From NCBI RefSeq assembly GCF_020055675.1, contig NZ_JAIPUS010000018.1:1-62278 (forward strand): DNA of 62,278 bases, given 5' to 3'. Shown one piece after another: positions 1-8,187 of this stretch. The notes beneath the pieces were generated by a model. It worked only from the letters and a program-made list of their open reading frames with translations, had not been told where the DNA came from and did no database searches. Source of the DNA: Marivita sp. GTDB taxonomy: Bacteria; Pseudomonadota; Alphaproteobacteria; Rhodobacterales; Rhodobacteraceae. The translations under genes were made by a program, and so were the position numbers. Numbering within the stretch: the stretch's first letter is position 1; every line of letters begins with the position of its first letter.

Positions 1-62
1 CGGATGGCTTCCAACGCCACCTTCGCCTTGAACTCCGCCGTATAGCGTTTGCGTTTAGTCAT
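1..62 (-). mobile_element. IS3-family transposase OrfA, 5' end only (gene continues off the window)
   Basis: Reading the complement from the ATG at 62 gives MTKRKRYTAEFKAKVALEAI, the typical start of the small helix-turn-helix OrfA of IS3-family insertion sequences, which binds the element ends. Only about 20 codons are visible. The rest of OrfA, the DDE-type OrfB and the far terminal repeat lie outside. The near end of the element must fall somewhere in 63-266, but no terminal inverted repeat can be defined without the other end. The element lies just past the 3' end of the organosulfur-like operon, so it marks a possible boundary or mobility of that block. Confidence 0.8.
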
Positions 63-266
63 TTCAGGTCGGTCCCTCATCAGTCGCTAAAGCTTAGCAA
101 CTGGTCCGAAACTCCGCGACCGCCTCTGACTTGTTCACCGCGCCTTTTCGAACCGTGACTCATGCTATCTGTCGGAATCAATGGTTTCAGAGTCTAACCT
201 GACCGCGGGCCGATCAAGCAGATCGGCCCCTTCGATGTCACTTGGCAAACCGGTGCTGCGATCGGA
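63..266. other. Intergenic stretch that should contain the outer end of the IS element
   Basis: Two hundred bases without a convincing gene, between the transposase start and the stop codon of the methyltransferase gene. A GAGGG stretch about 15 bases upstream of the transposase ATG can serve as its ribosome-binding site. I see no strong terminator for the operon that ends at 267. The IS boundary and any target duplication cannot be fixed from one end alone. Confidence 0.5.
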
Positions 267-1421
267 TCAACTCGCGACGGCAAGTGCCTTTTTGGGGTCA
301 TAGAACGGGATCGGCGCAACGACACCGCCGCGTGTTTCGCCAAGTTTGTCGACTGTTACCTCGGTGCCGATATCCGTATGGCCGACGTCCAGCATTGCGA
401 GGGCGATGTTCTTTGCCAGCCGCGGAGAATAGACAGCCGACGTGATCGTGCCAATCTGCACGCCATCCTTCAGGACCGGCCAGAAGAAATCGTTGACGCC
501 CTCGAAAGGAACGCCTTCGATCTCAATACCTGTCAGCCGCTGCTTGACACCTTTTTCCTTGATCCGTTTCAGCGCCTCCTTGCCAACGAAGTCGGCCTCC
601 ATGTCAAGATTGACAAGACGGTCCAGGTTCAACTCGTAGGGGTTGTTCGCGAGGGTCATGTCGGCGTGGTAAGACAGCATGCCTGCCTCGATTCTGCGAA
701 TGCTGGAGGTGTGGCCGGGTCTGAGACCCATCGGGTAACCGACATCCAGAATATGCTCCCAAAGCCGGCTGCCAGCGGAGCCGTCACGCAGATAGATCTC
801 GTAGCCCAGTTCGCTCGTCCAGCCCGTGCGCGAAATGATCAGGGGAACCCCGTACCAATCGTATTCCATGAAACGGAAATATTTCAGTTCTGTCGGCTTG
901 AAGCCAAAGGCCTTGCGCAGGATATCGCGCGATTTGGGACCTTGAAGCTGCAAAGGTGACACATCGGGTTCGGACAATTCGACATCCATCCCGGCATTCA
1001 CCGCGACGCCCCGCGCCCACAGGAGAACATCGCTGTCCGCGATCGACAGCCAGAAATGATCCTCGGCCAACTTGAGCAGGATCGGGTCGTTGATGATACC
1101 GCCATGCTGATCGGTGAGCACCACGTATTTGCATTGCCCGACCTCGCAGGTCGAAAGGTCACGCGCGCACAAATACTGGGTGAAGCGGGCCGCATCCGGG
1201 CCCGTGATCTCGACCTGGCGCTCCACCGACACATCCGCAAGGGTCGCGTGGTTGATCAGGCTCCAGAAGTTCTGTTCCGGATCTCCGAAATCGCGGGGGA
1301 TATACATGTGGTTGTACACTGAAAAGCCCTTGGCCCCCCAGCGCAGCGCGGCGTCGGAATATGGGGATTTCCGGACTTGGGTGCCAAAGCTGAAATGTGC
1401 GAATTCTAGTTCATGTGCCAT
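267..1421 (-). CDS. DmdA/GcvT-family tetrahydrofolate-dependent methyltransferase
   Basis: A 384-residue protein of the aminomethyltransferase (GcvT) fold, which moves a methyl or one-carbon group onto tetrahydrofolate in the cytoplasm. The N-terminal third resembles DMSP demethylase DmdA: a GFSVYNHM segment near residue 32, then SVERQVEITGPDA near 65. GGIINDP near 107 carries the Asp conserved in GcvT proteins, and GWTSELGYEIYL lies near 200. Length fits DmdA (about 365) better than many GcvT relatives. It is the last gene of the operon, 27 bases after the acyl-CoA ligase. The substrate could be DMSP, but the DmdA clade has many paralogues with other methyl donors, so I do not give the symbol. 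Confidence 0.8.
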   Translation of the reverse strand: MAHELEFAHFSFGTQVRKSPYSDAALRWGAKGFSVYNHMYIPRDFGDPEQNFWSLINHATLADVSVERQVEITGPDAARFTQYLCARDLSTCEVGQCKYVVLTDQHGGIINDPILLKLAEDHFWLSIADSDVLLWARGVAVNAGMDVELSEPDVSPLQLQGPKSRDILRKAFGFKPTELKYFRFMEYDWYGVPLIISRTGWTSELGYEIYLRDGSAGSRLWEHILDVGYPMGLRPGHTSSIRRIEAGMLSYHADMTLANNPYELNLDRLVNLDMEADFVGKEALKRIKEKGVKQRLTGIEIEGVPFEGVNDFFWPVLKDGVQIGTITSAVYSPRLAKNIALAMLDVGHTDIGTEVTVDKLGETRGGVVAPIPFYDPKKALAVAS

Positions 1422-1448
1422 GATATGTATCCAGTCTGGGGTAAGGGG

Positions 1449-3062
1449 TCAGCCTTTTGAGCGGACCAGATCACGTAGCTCGTTCTTGCGGATTTTGCCT
1501 GTAGAGGTTTTCGGAAGTTCGCCAAAGACCACCTTCTTGGGCCGCATGTATCCTGCCAGGCGCTCTCTTGCGTGCGCCAGCAAGTCGTCTTCGGTTGCTT
1601 CCCCCGACAGCTCGACAAAGGCGCAGGGCACTTCGCCCCATTTTTCATCGGGCAAGGCGACAACCGCCGCGAGGCTGACGGCCGGATGGGAATAAAGCGC
1701 TTTTTCCACCTCGATCGAGGAGATGTTTTCACCCCCCGAAATGATGATGTCCTTTGAGCGGTCCCGAATCTCGATGTAGCCATCTGCGTGCTGCACCGCG
1801 ATGTCGCCCGACCAGAACCAGCCGTCCTTGAAGGCCTTGGCGGTTTCCTCGGGGGCTTTCAGATAGCCTTTCATGACGATGTTGCCGCGAAACACGATTT
1901 CGCCCAGGGTTTCGCCGTCCCATGGCACCGGGGTGCCGGTGTCGGGATCGAGCACCAGCACGTCCTCCTCAAGCTCGTAGGCGACGCCCTGACGCGCTTT
2001 CATCTCGGCCTGCTGCTCGGGTGACAGCGCGCCCCATCCGGGTTTTTCCGCGCAAACGACGGCAGGGCCGTACACCTCGGTCAGGCCGTAGACATGTGTA
2101 ATCGAGATACCCATCGCCTCCATCCCTTCGATCACGCTGGCGGGGGGGGGCGCGGCGGCGGTCATCATCTTGATCTTCTGCGGAAAATCGCGCTTTTCCG
2201 CTGCACCGGAAATCATCGACATGATGATCGGTGCCCCACAGAGATGCGTCACGCCATGATCTGCGAAGGCGTCATAGATCGCGTCGGCGCGGGGCGCGCG
2301 CAGGAACACATGCGTTCCCGCAAGCATGGTGATGGTCCAGGGAAAGCACCATCCGTTGCAGTGAAACAAGGGCAGCGTCCAGAGATAGACCGGATGATGC
2401 GGCATTTCCCAGGTTACAACGTTGTTGACCGCGTTGGTCCATGCTCCACGGTGCGAGTAGACCACGCCCTTGGGCCGCCCCGTGGTCCCGGAGGTGTAGT
2501 TGAGCGCCAGCGCATCCCACTCATCGTCCGGCAGCGCATAGGCGAAGTCGGGATCGCCCTCTGACAGAAGTGCGTCATATGTGAGCGCACCTATCCTGTT
2601 GCCCCCCGGCCCTTCGCTGTCTTCGATGTCGACGATCAGAAGATCACGCCCCGATTGTGCAACAGCTTCGGCGGCCATGGCCGAACACTCGGTATCGACC
2701 AAAAGGACCTTCGCTTCGCCGTGTTCGAGAATATAAGCGATCGTTCCGGCATCGAGCCGCGTGTTGTTCGCGTTCAGAACGGCGCCGATCATCGGCAGCG
2801 CCAGCGCACATTCAAGCGCCTCGGGGATGTTCGGTGCGATCAGGGCAACCGTGTCGCCCTTGCCGATCCCGCGCCTCGCCATCGCCGAGGCAAGCCGTTT
2901 GCAACGCGCCGCGACCTCGCCCCAGTTTCGCCGGATCGATCCATGTACCTGCGCGGGCAATTCCGGATGCACGCGCTCCACGCGTTTGAGCATCGACACC
3001 GGCGACAGCGCCGTATGATTGGCGGCAACGCGTGCCAGTTCCGGGCCGTCGAACGTCTTCAT
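1449..3062 (-). CDS. Acyl-CoA synthetase (AMP-forming), possible methylmercaptopropionate-type ligase
   Basis: A 537-residue ANL-superfamily ligase that adenylates a carboxylic acid and makes its CoA thioester. Motifs are complete: YTSGTTGRPKGV, YGLTEVYGP, GWFWSGD, and the C-terminal lysine loop GKIRKNEL. The N-terminal half resembles the bacterial group close to plant acyl-activating enzymes rather than textbook DmdB. The start is placed at 3062 because that ATG overlaps the crotonase stop as ATGA; an upstream ATG at 3074 is in frame. By position it would activate the acid left after demethylation by the next gene product, or an unrelated short or aromatic acid. Confidence 0.88.
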   Translation of the reverse strand: MKTFDGPELARVAANHTALSPVSMLKRVERVHPELPAQVHGSIRRNWGEVAARCKRLASAMARRGIGKGDTVALIAPNIPEALECALALPMIGAVLNANNTRLDAGTIAYILEHGEAKVLLVDTECSAMAAEAVAQSGRDLLIVDIEDSEGPGGNRIGALTYDALLSEGDPDFAYALPDDEWDALALNYTSGTTGRPKGVVYSHRGAWTNAVNNVVTWEMPHHPVYLWTLPLFHCNGWCFPWTITMLAGTHVFLRAPRADAIYDAFADHGVTHLCGAPIIMSMISGAAEKRDFPQKIKMMTAAAPPPASVIEGMEAMGISITHVYGLTEVYGPAVVCAEKPGWGALSPEQQAEMKARQGVAYELEEDVLVLDPDTGTPVPWDGETLGEIVFRGNIVMKGYLKAPEETAKAFKDGWFWSGDIAVQHADGYIEIRDRSKDIIISGGENISSIEVEKALYSHPAVSLAAVVALPDEKWGEVPCAFVELSGEATEDDLLAHARERLAGYMRPKKVVFGELPKTSTGKIRKNELRDLVRSKG

Positions 3063-3871
3063 TTGCCTGTCCATTCTGGCATCGGTTCCTTGCGCGTGAA
3101 GGCGTTGATCCCGGCCACGGTATCCTCGGCCATCATGTTTTCCGCCATCACGCGACCGGCATAGGAATAGGCCTCTTCCAGCGGCATCTCGGCCTGTTCG
3201 TAAAAACCGCGCTTGCCGATCTTGACGGCGGCCGGAGATTTATCCGCGATAATTCGCGCCATTTGCATCGTCGTGTCCTCGACTTCGGCCAGCGGCACGA
3301 CGCGGTTCACCAGACCCATTTCGGCGACCCGCGCGGCGGGCAGAAATTCCCCAAGCAGCAGCATTTCCATTGCCATCTTGCGCGGCACGTTGCGCGACAG
3401 GGCAACCATCGGGGTCGAGCAGAACAGCCCGATATTCACTCCGGATGTTGCGAATGTCGCATCCTCTGCTGCCACCGCCAGGTCGCAAGAGGCCACAAGC
3501 TGGCAGCCTGCCGCCGTGGCAATGCCCTTGACCTCTGCGATCACCGGCTGAGGCAGATGCACAACGCGCAGCATCATTGCCGAGCACTTGGCGAAGAGGT
3601 CCTGGAAATACTGGAAGCCCCCGTCGTCATCCGCCCGGCGCGCCGTCATTTCCTTGAGATTGTGACCGGCGCAAAAATGTTTGCAGCCGCTGCGCAGGAT
3701 CACGGCCTTTACGCTGCGGTCGTCCGCGATCGTGTCGAAGGTCCGTGACAGCGCGTCCAGCATCTCCTCTGACAGTGCATTGATGGATTTGGGAGCGTTC
3801 AGCGTCAGAATGGCAATGCCATCCTGGTCCGAACGCAGGATCAGCTGATCGTTTTCCAAAGTTCCGTCCAT
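3059..3871 (-). CDS. Crotonase-fold protein (ECHDC3-like) lacking both catalytic glutamates
   Basis: A 270-residue enoyl-CoA hydratase/isomerase family protein. The CoA-pocket segment HFCAGHNLKEM near residue 65 is intact. At the two positions where hydratases carry catalytic Glu, it has AAGCQLVASCD (Gln) and FATSGVNIGLF (Gly). The sequence most recalls human ECHDC3-type proteins. DmdD, the methylthioacryloyl-CoA hydratase of DMSP degradation, depends on those glutamates, so this protein cannot use that mechanism unchanged. The start is the ATG at 3871, with GGAGAGAG directly upstream; a TTG at 3883 is less likely. Its 3' end overlaps the ligase by four bases. It may bind CoA thioesters or use other residues. 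Confidence 0.85.
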   Translation of the reverse strand: MDGTLENDQLILRSDQDGIAILTLNAPKSINALSEEMLDALSRTFDTIADDRSVKAVILRSGCKHFCAGHNLKEMTARRADDDGGFQYFQDLFAKCSAMMLRVVHLPQPVIAEVKGIATAAGCQLVASCDLAVAAEDATFATSGVNIGLFCSTPMVALSRNVPRKMAMEMLLLGEFLPAARVAEMGLVNRVVPLAEVEDTTMQMARIIADKSPAAVKIGKRGFYEQAEMPLEEAYSYAGRVMAENMMAEDTVAGINAFTRKEPMPEWTGK

Positions 3872-3922
3872 AACTCTCTCCAATGTGCCCCGGCCCTGTC
3901 CGGTGGCGTCAGCCTGCCCAGG

Positions 3923-4387
3923 TCAGATAGCCAGGTCGAGACGCGGCTTCCAGAAGGGGCGAAACAGTTCGATCTTGGGGCAGCGGTTCATCACCACTTT
4001 CAGCCCCGCGTCTTCCGCCAGTTTCGCGGCATCATCATCATAGACGCCAATTTGCCCCCACAAGACCTTTGCGCCGATCGCGATTGCCTGTTCGGTGATG
4101 GCGTAAAGCTCTTCCCTGGGGCGGAAGACCTCGACCATGTCAACGGGACGGTCGATCTCTTGAAGCGAATGCACCACCGGGATCCCGCGAATCTCGGTCA
4201 GGTTCGGATTAGGATTTACCGGGATCATATCATATCCGGTCTCGTGAAGCACACGCAGCACGCCATAGCTGAACTTGGTCTTGTCTGCGCTGGCCCCGAC
4301 CATGGCGATCGTGCTCACCGATTTCAGGATATCAGAGAGGTAACGCTGGTCGTAATCGTAGCGGTCATCAAGCGCTGTTGCGGGCAT
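3923..4387 (-). CDS. CoA-binding domain protein, YccU-like
   Basis: A 154-residue single-domain Rossmann-like CoA-binding protein. Visible marks are TIAMVGASADKTKFSYG near residue 26, the nucleotide-binding glycine turn, and the C-terminal MNRCPKIE segment typical of the YccU group. It resembles the N-terminal domain of succinyl-CoA synthetase alpha without the ligase half. Such proteins have no firm enzymatic role. Here it sits one base after the ferredoxin stop and before the crotonase gene, so it is translated with CoA-thioester enzymes and may carry or protect a CoA intermediate. That last point is inference. Confidence 0.85.
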   Translation of the reverse strand: MPATALDDRYDYDQRYLSDILKSVSTIAMVGASADKTKFSYGVLRVLHETGYDMIPVNPNPNLTEIRGIPVVHSLQEIDRPVDMVEVFRPREELYAITEQAIAIGAKVLWGQIGVYDDDAAKLAEDAGLKVVMNRCPKIELFRPFWKPRLDLAI

Positions 4388-4388
4388 T

Positions 4389-4757
4389 TTAACGTTCCTT
4401 GGGTGTGGCGATGTCCGCCTTCAGCTCATGCGGCTCCAGCGGATCGAGGAAGGGGTTGCGGTAAAGCTGGCCGTGACTCTCGACGCCGATTTCGAGCGTC
4501 AGGTCGCTTGTCGGGCGCGCGACGCAGAGCAGGACATAGCCGTTGTTGATCTGACGGTTGTTCAGCGCCACCTGGCGGCGTTGATCGACTTCGCCGGACG
4601 TCAGCCTGGCCGCGCAGGTGATGCACCCGCCGTATTTACAGCCATATGGCAGATCGACGCCCTGCTCGCGCAGGGTGTCGAGCAGGGGCCTGCGCGCCTC
4701 GACCGTGTAGGTCGCATCGCCACGGTTGGCGATTGTGATGCGACAGGTCTCGGTCAC
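4389..4757 (-). CDS. [2Fe-2S] ferredoxin, plant type
   Basis: A 122-residue electron carrier. PYGCKYGGCITCAARL followed about 40 residues later by LLCVARP gives the four cysteines of a plant-type cluster (C-x4-C-x2-C...C). The start is assigned to the GTG at 4757 because it overlaps the oxidase stop as GTGA. The longer open frame to 4889 lies wholly inside that upstream gene and is arginine-rich shadow sequence. No reductase is encoded nearby. Close coupling to the SBP56 homologue suggests it takes electrons from, or gives them to, that enzyme or the methyltransferase, but no partner is proven. Confidence 0.88.
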   Translation of the reverse strand: MTETCRITIANRGDATYTVEARRPLLDTLREQGVDLPYGCKYGGCITCAARLTSGEVDQRRQVALNNRQINNGYVLLCVARPTSDLTLEIGVESHGQLYRNPFLDPLEPHELKADIATPKER

Positions 4758-6112
4758 AGCCAGATATCGCTGGTGCAGTCGCCACCGGGGTAACGGGTCT
4801 CGTGGCAGCGGCTTGGACCATTGGGCTCCTGGCCGAAATCGACGATGAAATCGGGGTTGATCTTCATGCCGCCGTTTTCGACATCGCAATCGATCATCAC
4901 CATGACACCACCTTGCTCACGGATCTCGGGGTAGAACTGGTTGTCCCAGGTGCTGAACAGAGACGTCGTGACATAGAGCCGCTTGCCATCAAGACTTAGC
5001 TGATACATCTGCGGCCCGCCCGCGACCTTGACACCGTTGACCTCGGGGGCCTTTCCCAGCAAGCCGCCCATCCAGACCTGCCCGGTAAGCACCGGATTGT
5101 GGGGGTCCTCGATGTTATACTGGCGCATGTCGCCATGCAGCCAATTGTTCAGGTAAAGGTACTTGTCATCCATCGACACCAGGATCGCGCTCATCACGCC
5201 GGGCACGGGGATCGGCCACTCGGGATGTGGCTCGTTTTCCACGTCGATGATCTTTTCCCATTCCCACTTGCCCGCCTCTGACTTCCAGAAATGGATCACG
5301 TTGGCCGACAGGGCCGCGCCGCAGAAGCCATGCGTGCTGTCGGGGTCATGGTGGAACTTGACCTCTAGCGGGATCAGACCGTCTTCGCCCAGATACATCG
5401 TCTCGACCGGCTCGCGCTTTTCGAAATCCCAGATGTGCAGGCGCCGACCATACTTGAGGTGCCCCACTTCTTCCAGATCGAAGCCCGGCATGAAGGTGTT
5501 TGGCGCGGCCCATTCGGACGAGACCATGACGTTGTGGCGCGGTTGATACCAGAAGTCATAGCCGAAGGGGATGTCGCCCATGGAGTTTTCCCACCGGCCC
5601 ACGATCTCGAAATCCTTATCGAGATGCAGGTAGCCGCCGGGCGCTTCACCCTGAGCATCGCCGAGAAAGGAGATAATGATTTCGCTTCCGAGGCAGTGCA
5701 CGGTGTGCGGACCACTTAGGTTGGTCTTCGATTTGATCTCGGCCCCGTCAATCACCTTGTGCAGACGCGGCGCAAAGGGGTCGGTGGCGGTGTCGATGAC
5801 GTGGATGTTGTTTGACCGAACCCCCGGCACCAGGAGGTATTTGCGCGACATGCCCGTGTCATCGTGGCACGAGGAGCAGGCGTTCCAGCCCATGTGGTGC
5901 AGCTCATCGCCGATGCCCGGCATCTCGAGCCGGTGAACGACCTGGCTGTAAGTCGGGCTGTCAGGATCGGCATCAACAGTCGCCAGGTAATCCGGCTTCT
6001 GAATCCCGGTCCCTGTATAAATGGCGATCGTGTAAAGCAGCTTTTCGCGGGGGGCCTTGATGGCCTCGGCCGGGCTTGCATACCCCGGACCGCAACATGC
6101 GCCGTCCATCAT
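4754..6112 (-). CDS. SBP56 / methanethiol oxidase family protein
   Basis: A 452-residue seven-bladed propeller protein of the selenium-binding protein 56 family; bacterial MtoX and human SELENBP1 oxidise methanethiol to formaldehyde, hydrogen sulfide and peroxide. It aligns by eye with SELENBP1 from end to end: HHMGWNACSSC at residues 72-82 (cysteines 79 and 82), GYDFWYQPRHNVM, NWLHGDMRQY, and the C-terminus RYPGGDCTSDIW. The start is the ATG at 6112, after GGGAGGAG. No signal peptide follows this start, unlike characterised periplasmic bacterial MtoX. First gene of the operon, divergent from an IclR regulator. Copper dependence is family knowledge, not visible here. Confidence 0.88.
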   Translation of the reverse strand: MMDGACCGPGYASPAEAIKAPREKLLYTIAIYTGTGIQKPDYLATVDADPDSPTYSQVVHRLEMPGIGDELHHMGWNACSSCHDDTGMSRKYLLVPGVRSNNIHVIDTATDPFAPRLHKVIDGAEIKSKTNLSGPHTVHCLGSEIIISFLGDAQGEAPGGYLHLDKDFEIVGRWENSMGDIPFGYDFWYQPRHNVMVSSEWAAPNTFMPGFDLEEVGHLKYGRRLHIWDFEKREPVETMYLGEDGLIPLEVKFHHDPDSTHGFCGAALSANVIHFWKSEAGKWEWEKIIDVENEPHPEWPIPVPGVMSAILVSMDDKYLYLNNWLHGDMRQYNIEDPHNPVLTGQVWMGGLLGKAPEVNGVKVAGGPQMYQLSLDGKRLYVTTSLFSTWDNQFYPEIREQGGVMVMIDCDVENGGMKINPDFIVDFGQEPNGPSRCHETRYPGGDCTSDIWL

Positions 6113-6124
6113 CACACTCCTCCC

Positions 6125-6172
6125 TTGCGATAACGTTTCGATTCTCGTAATTCGATAATTAGATTCTCGCAA
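6125..6172. promoter_or_regulatory. Divergent promoter region with repeated elements, likely IclR operator
   Basis: The 70-base gap between the oxidase start and the iclR-type start contains a direct repeat GATTCTCG at 6140-6147 and 6162-6169, spaced 22 bases (about two helical turns). It also has TTCGAT at 6138-6143 and 6151-6156, and outer inverted hexamers TTGCGA (6125-6130) and TCGCAA (6167-6172). IclR proteins bind paired sites in such positions, so this is the natural operator for the adjacent regulator. No clear -35/-10 pair stands out in the AT-rich core. Confidence 0.5.
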
Positions 6173-6182
6173 GGTAAAAAAT

Positions 6183-6950
6183 ATGCATCTTGAACGCATA
6201 ATAGGCATCCTGGAAATCGTGGGGCAGTTGGAGGAGGCAAGTGTGGCCGAGATCTGCGCTCATATGGACCTGCCAAAGCCATCCGCCTACAGGCTGGTAC
6301 AGGATTTGGTCAGCGTCGGTCTGCTGGAACCCGTCACGCGCGGACAGTTCGCCATCGGCACCCGCCTGAAGCGGATAACCCACAGCGACCATTCGGACCG
6401 CGCGTTGCTGGACTTGATGGCACCCCCACTAAAACAAGCCGCCACGGAATTCGGAGCTGCGTTTTTCCTCTCGCGGCTGCGCGGCAAGACCGTGGAAATC
6501 ATCCATGTCGAGACACCGGAAACAGGGGTATCCTACCTTCATCCGGGGTTGGGAAAGCGCCCCTTGCACGCCTGCTCCTGCTCGAAGGCGGTTGCCGCCT
6601 TTTCGCCCGATCTCTTCGTGACCGGCGAAATGGAAGGCCGGTTGCGCGCCTACACCGAATTCACCTTGACCAACGTGCATGACCTCGAAGCGGAATTCGA
6701 CACGATCCGGCGCCGCGGCTTCGCGGAATGCGTCGAAGAAATCGAACGGGGATTGTGCTCGGTCGCGGCGCCGCTTGCACAAAGCGGACCCGGGGCCACG
6801 ATGTCGATCGGCGCAGCCGGTTCAGTGCGTGTGTTCACGTCAGCTTTCCGCGAAATGCTGGGCCCGCAGATCGTTCAGATCGCACAAGAGATTGCACCAA
6901 ACCTCGGCTGGGAGGCCAGCCCGGACATAAGAGCCAGGGCGGGCGCCTGA
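6183..6950 (+). CDS. IclR-family transcriptional regulator
   Basis: A 255-residue regulator. Residues 1-60 form a winged helix-turn-helix (EASVAEICAHMDLPKPSAYR is the recognition region); the remainder is an IclR effector domain, with the conserved pattern CSCSKAVAAF near residue 130. It starts 70 bases from, and points away from, the oxidase/ferredoxin/ligase/methyltransferase operon, so it is the likely local repressor or activator responding to a small acid substrate. The ribosome-binding site is weak (AAGG at 6171-6174). Its effector cannot be read from sequence. Confidence 0.9.
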   Translation: MHLERIIGILEIVGQLEEASVAEICAHMDLPKPSAYRLVQDLVSVGLLEPVTRGQFAIGTRLKRITHSDHSDRALLDLMAPPLKQAATEFGAAFFLSRLRGKTVEIIHVETPETGVSYLHPGLGKRPLHACSCSKAVAAFSPDLFVTGEMEGRLRAYTEFTLTNVHDLEAEFDTIRRRGFAECVEEIERGLCSVAAPLAQSGPGATMSIGAAGSVRVFTSAFREMLGPQIVQIAQEIAPNLGWEASPDIRARAGA

Positions 6951-7022
6951 CGTAAGGGGACCGTCGCTTTGTTCGGTTGATGCCGCCAGAAGCACGCAGC
7001 ACCGCCGTCGACTTTTTCGACG

Positions 7023-8183
7023 TTACGACGTCAACCTGTCGCCCAAACGTTCCAACATCCCCAGGCACTTCGACATCTGGTCGAGCGATACGAATTCATC
7101 CGCCTTGTGCGCCTGTTCGATTGAGCCGGGGCCACAAACCACCACGTCGGTGCCGAGCGCCTGGAACAGGCCCGCTTCGGTTCCGAAGGCGACCAAGTCA
7201 CTGCTGTTTGCGCCGGTAAGATCGCTGACGATCCGGCGGGCCTCATTTTCGTCGGTGGGGAAAAGGCCGATGACCTCTCCGATGACTTCTGTCGTGATCG
7301 ACGCCTCCGGGTAAACGGCCTGCATTTTCGGCAGCAGCTCTGCCTCGCAAAACGCACGCAGGTTTTCCTTGACAAATTCCGCGTCTGACAACTGAACCGG
7401 GCGCATTTCCCATTCGACATGGGCGGACGGTGCGATCACGTTATGCGCAACGCCGCCAACAAGGGCGCCCAAGTTCACGGTTGTCCAAGGCGGATCAAAC
7501 GGGCAATCGGCCGGGGCGCGGGCACGCAGGGCATCCTTGAGACCCAGAAGATGGTGCACGTAGCGCACGGCATATTCGACCGCGTTCACCCCATGATCGG
7601 GGTTGGACCCGTGCCCGGCCAGCCCCTCGAACCGTGTGGTATATTCATTGCATCCCTTGTGCCCATCGATGATGCGCATCTCGGTGGGCTCCCCGATGAT
7701 CGCGATTCCGGGGGTCAGGCTCCGTTCGCTGAGGTGTTCGACAAGATGGCGCGCGCCAAGGCACCCGACCTCTTCGTCATACGTGAAGGCGAAATGCACA
7801 GGGCGGTCGCCGACGCGGTCCGCGAAATGCGGGGCCATGGCAAGTGTTGCCGCGATGAACCCCTTCATATCGCAGGCTCCGCGGCCATAGAGCCGCCCAT
7901 CCACCGCCCCCATCCGAAACGGATCGCGGGTCCAGGGCTGGTCGGCGACGGGCACCACATCACTGTGACCGGACAGAAGAATGCCGCCGTCGCGATCGGG
8001 ACCAAGCGTTGCGAAAAGATTGGCCTTTGTTCCGCAGGGCGATGACATGACCTCACAGCGCGCACCGGCATCTTCCAGCAGACCGGCCATGTGCAGGATC
8101 ATGTCGAAATTACTGTCAGCGGACATCGTCGGATAGGCGATCAGATCGCCGAGGATTTCCGTGCTGCGCTCAAGATACCCCAC
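7023..8183 (-). CDS. M20-family deacetylase, acetylornithine deacetylase (ArgE)-like
   Basis: A 386-residue zinc amidohydrolase of the M20A group. Metal-site motifs are present in order: LLSGHSDVVPV, GRGACDMKGF, TYDEEVGCLGA and IIGEPTEM. ArgE proteins remove acetyl from N-acetylornithine. The start is a GTG at 8183 with AAAGGA eight bases upstream, four bases after the stop of the M24 hydrolase, so the two are co-translated. Beside an ectoine-hydrolase-like gene, a deacetylase for N-acetyl-2,4-diaminobutyrate is an attractive alternative to arginine synthesis. That substrate change is inference. Confidence 0.82.
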   Translation of the reverse strand: MGYLERSTEILGDLIAYPTMSADSNFDMILHMAGLLEDAGARCEVMSSPCGTKANLFATLGPDRDGGILLSGHSDVVPVADQPWTRDPFRMGAVDGRLYGRGACDMKGFIAATLAMAPHFADRVGDRPVHFAFTYDEEVGCLGARHLVEHLSERSLTPGIAIIGEPTEMRIIDGHKGCNEYTTRFEGLAGHGSNPDHGVNAVEYAVRYVHHLLGLKDALRARAPADCPFDPPWTTVNLGALVGGVAHNVIAPSAHVEWEMRPVQLSDAEFVKENLRAFCEAELLPKMQAVYPEASITTEVIGEVIGLFPTDENEARRIVSDLTGANSSDLVAFGTEAGLFQALGTDVVVCGPGSIEQAHKADEFVSLDQMSKCLGMLERLGDRLTS

Positions 8184-8187
8184 GGCT

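Noticed and set aside
267-1421. Calling this gene dmdA outright
   Set aside because: The DmdA-like segments are clear, but the DmdA clade contains many paralogues with other substrates, and the operon lacks dmdC and a convincing dmdD. Only the family name is given.
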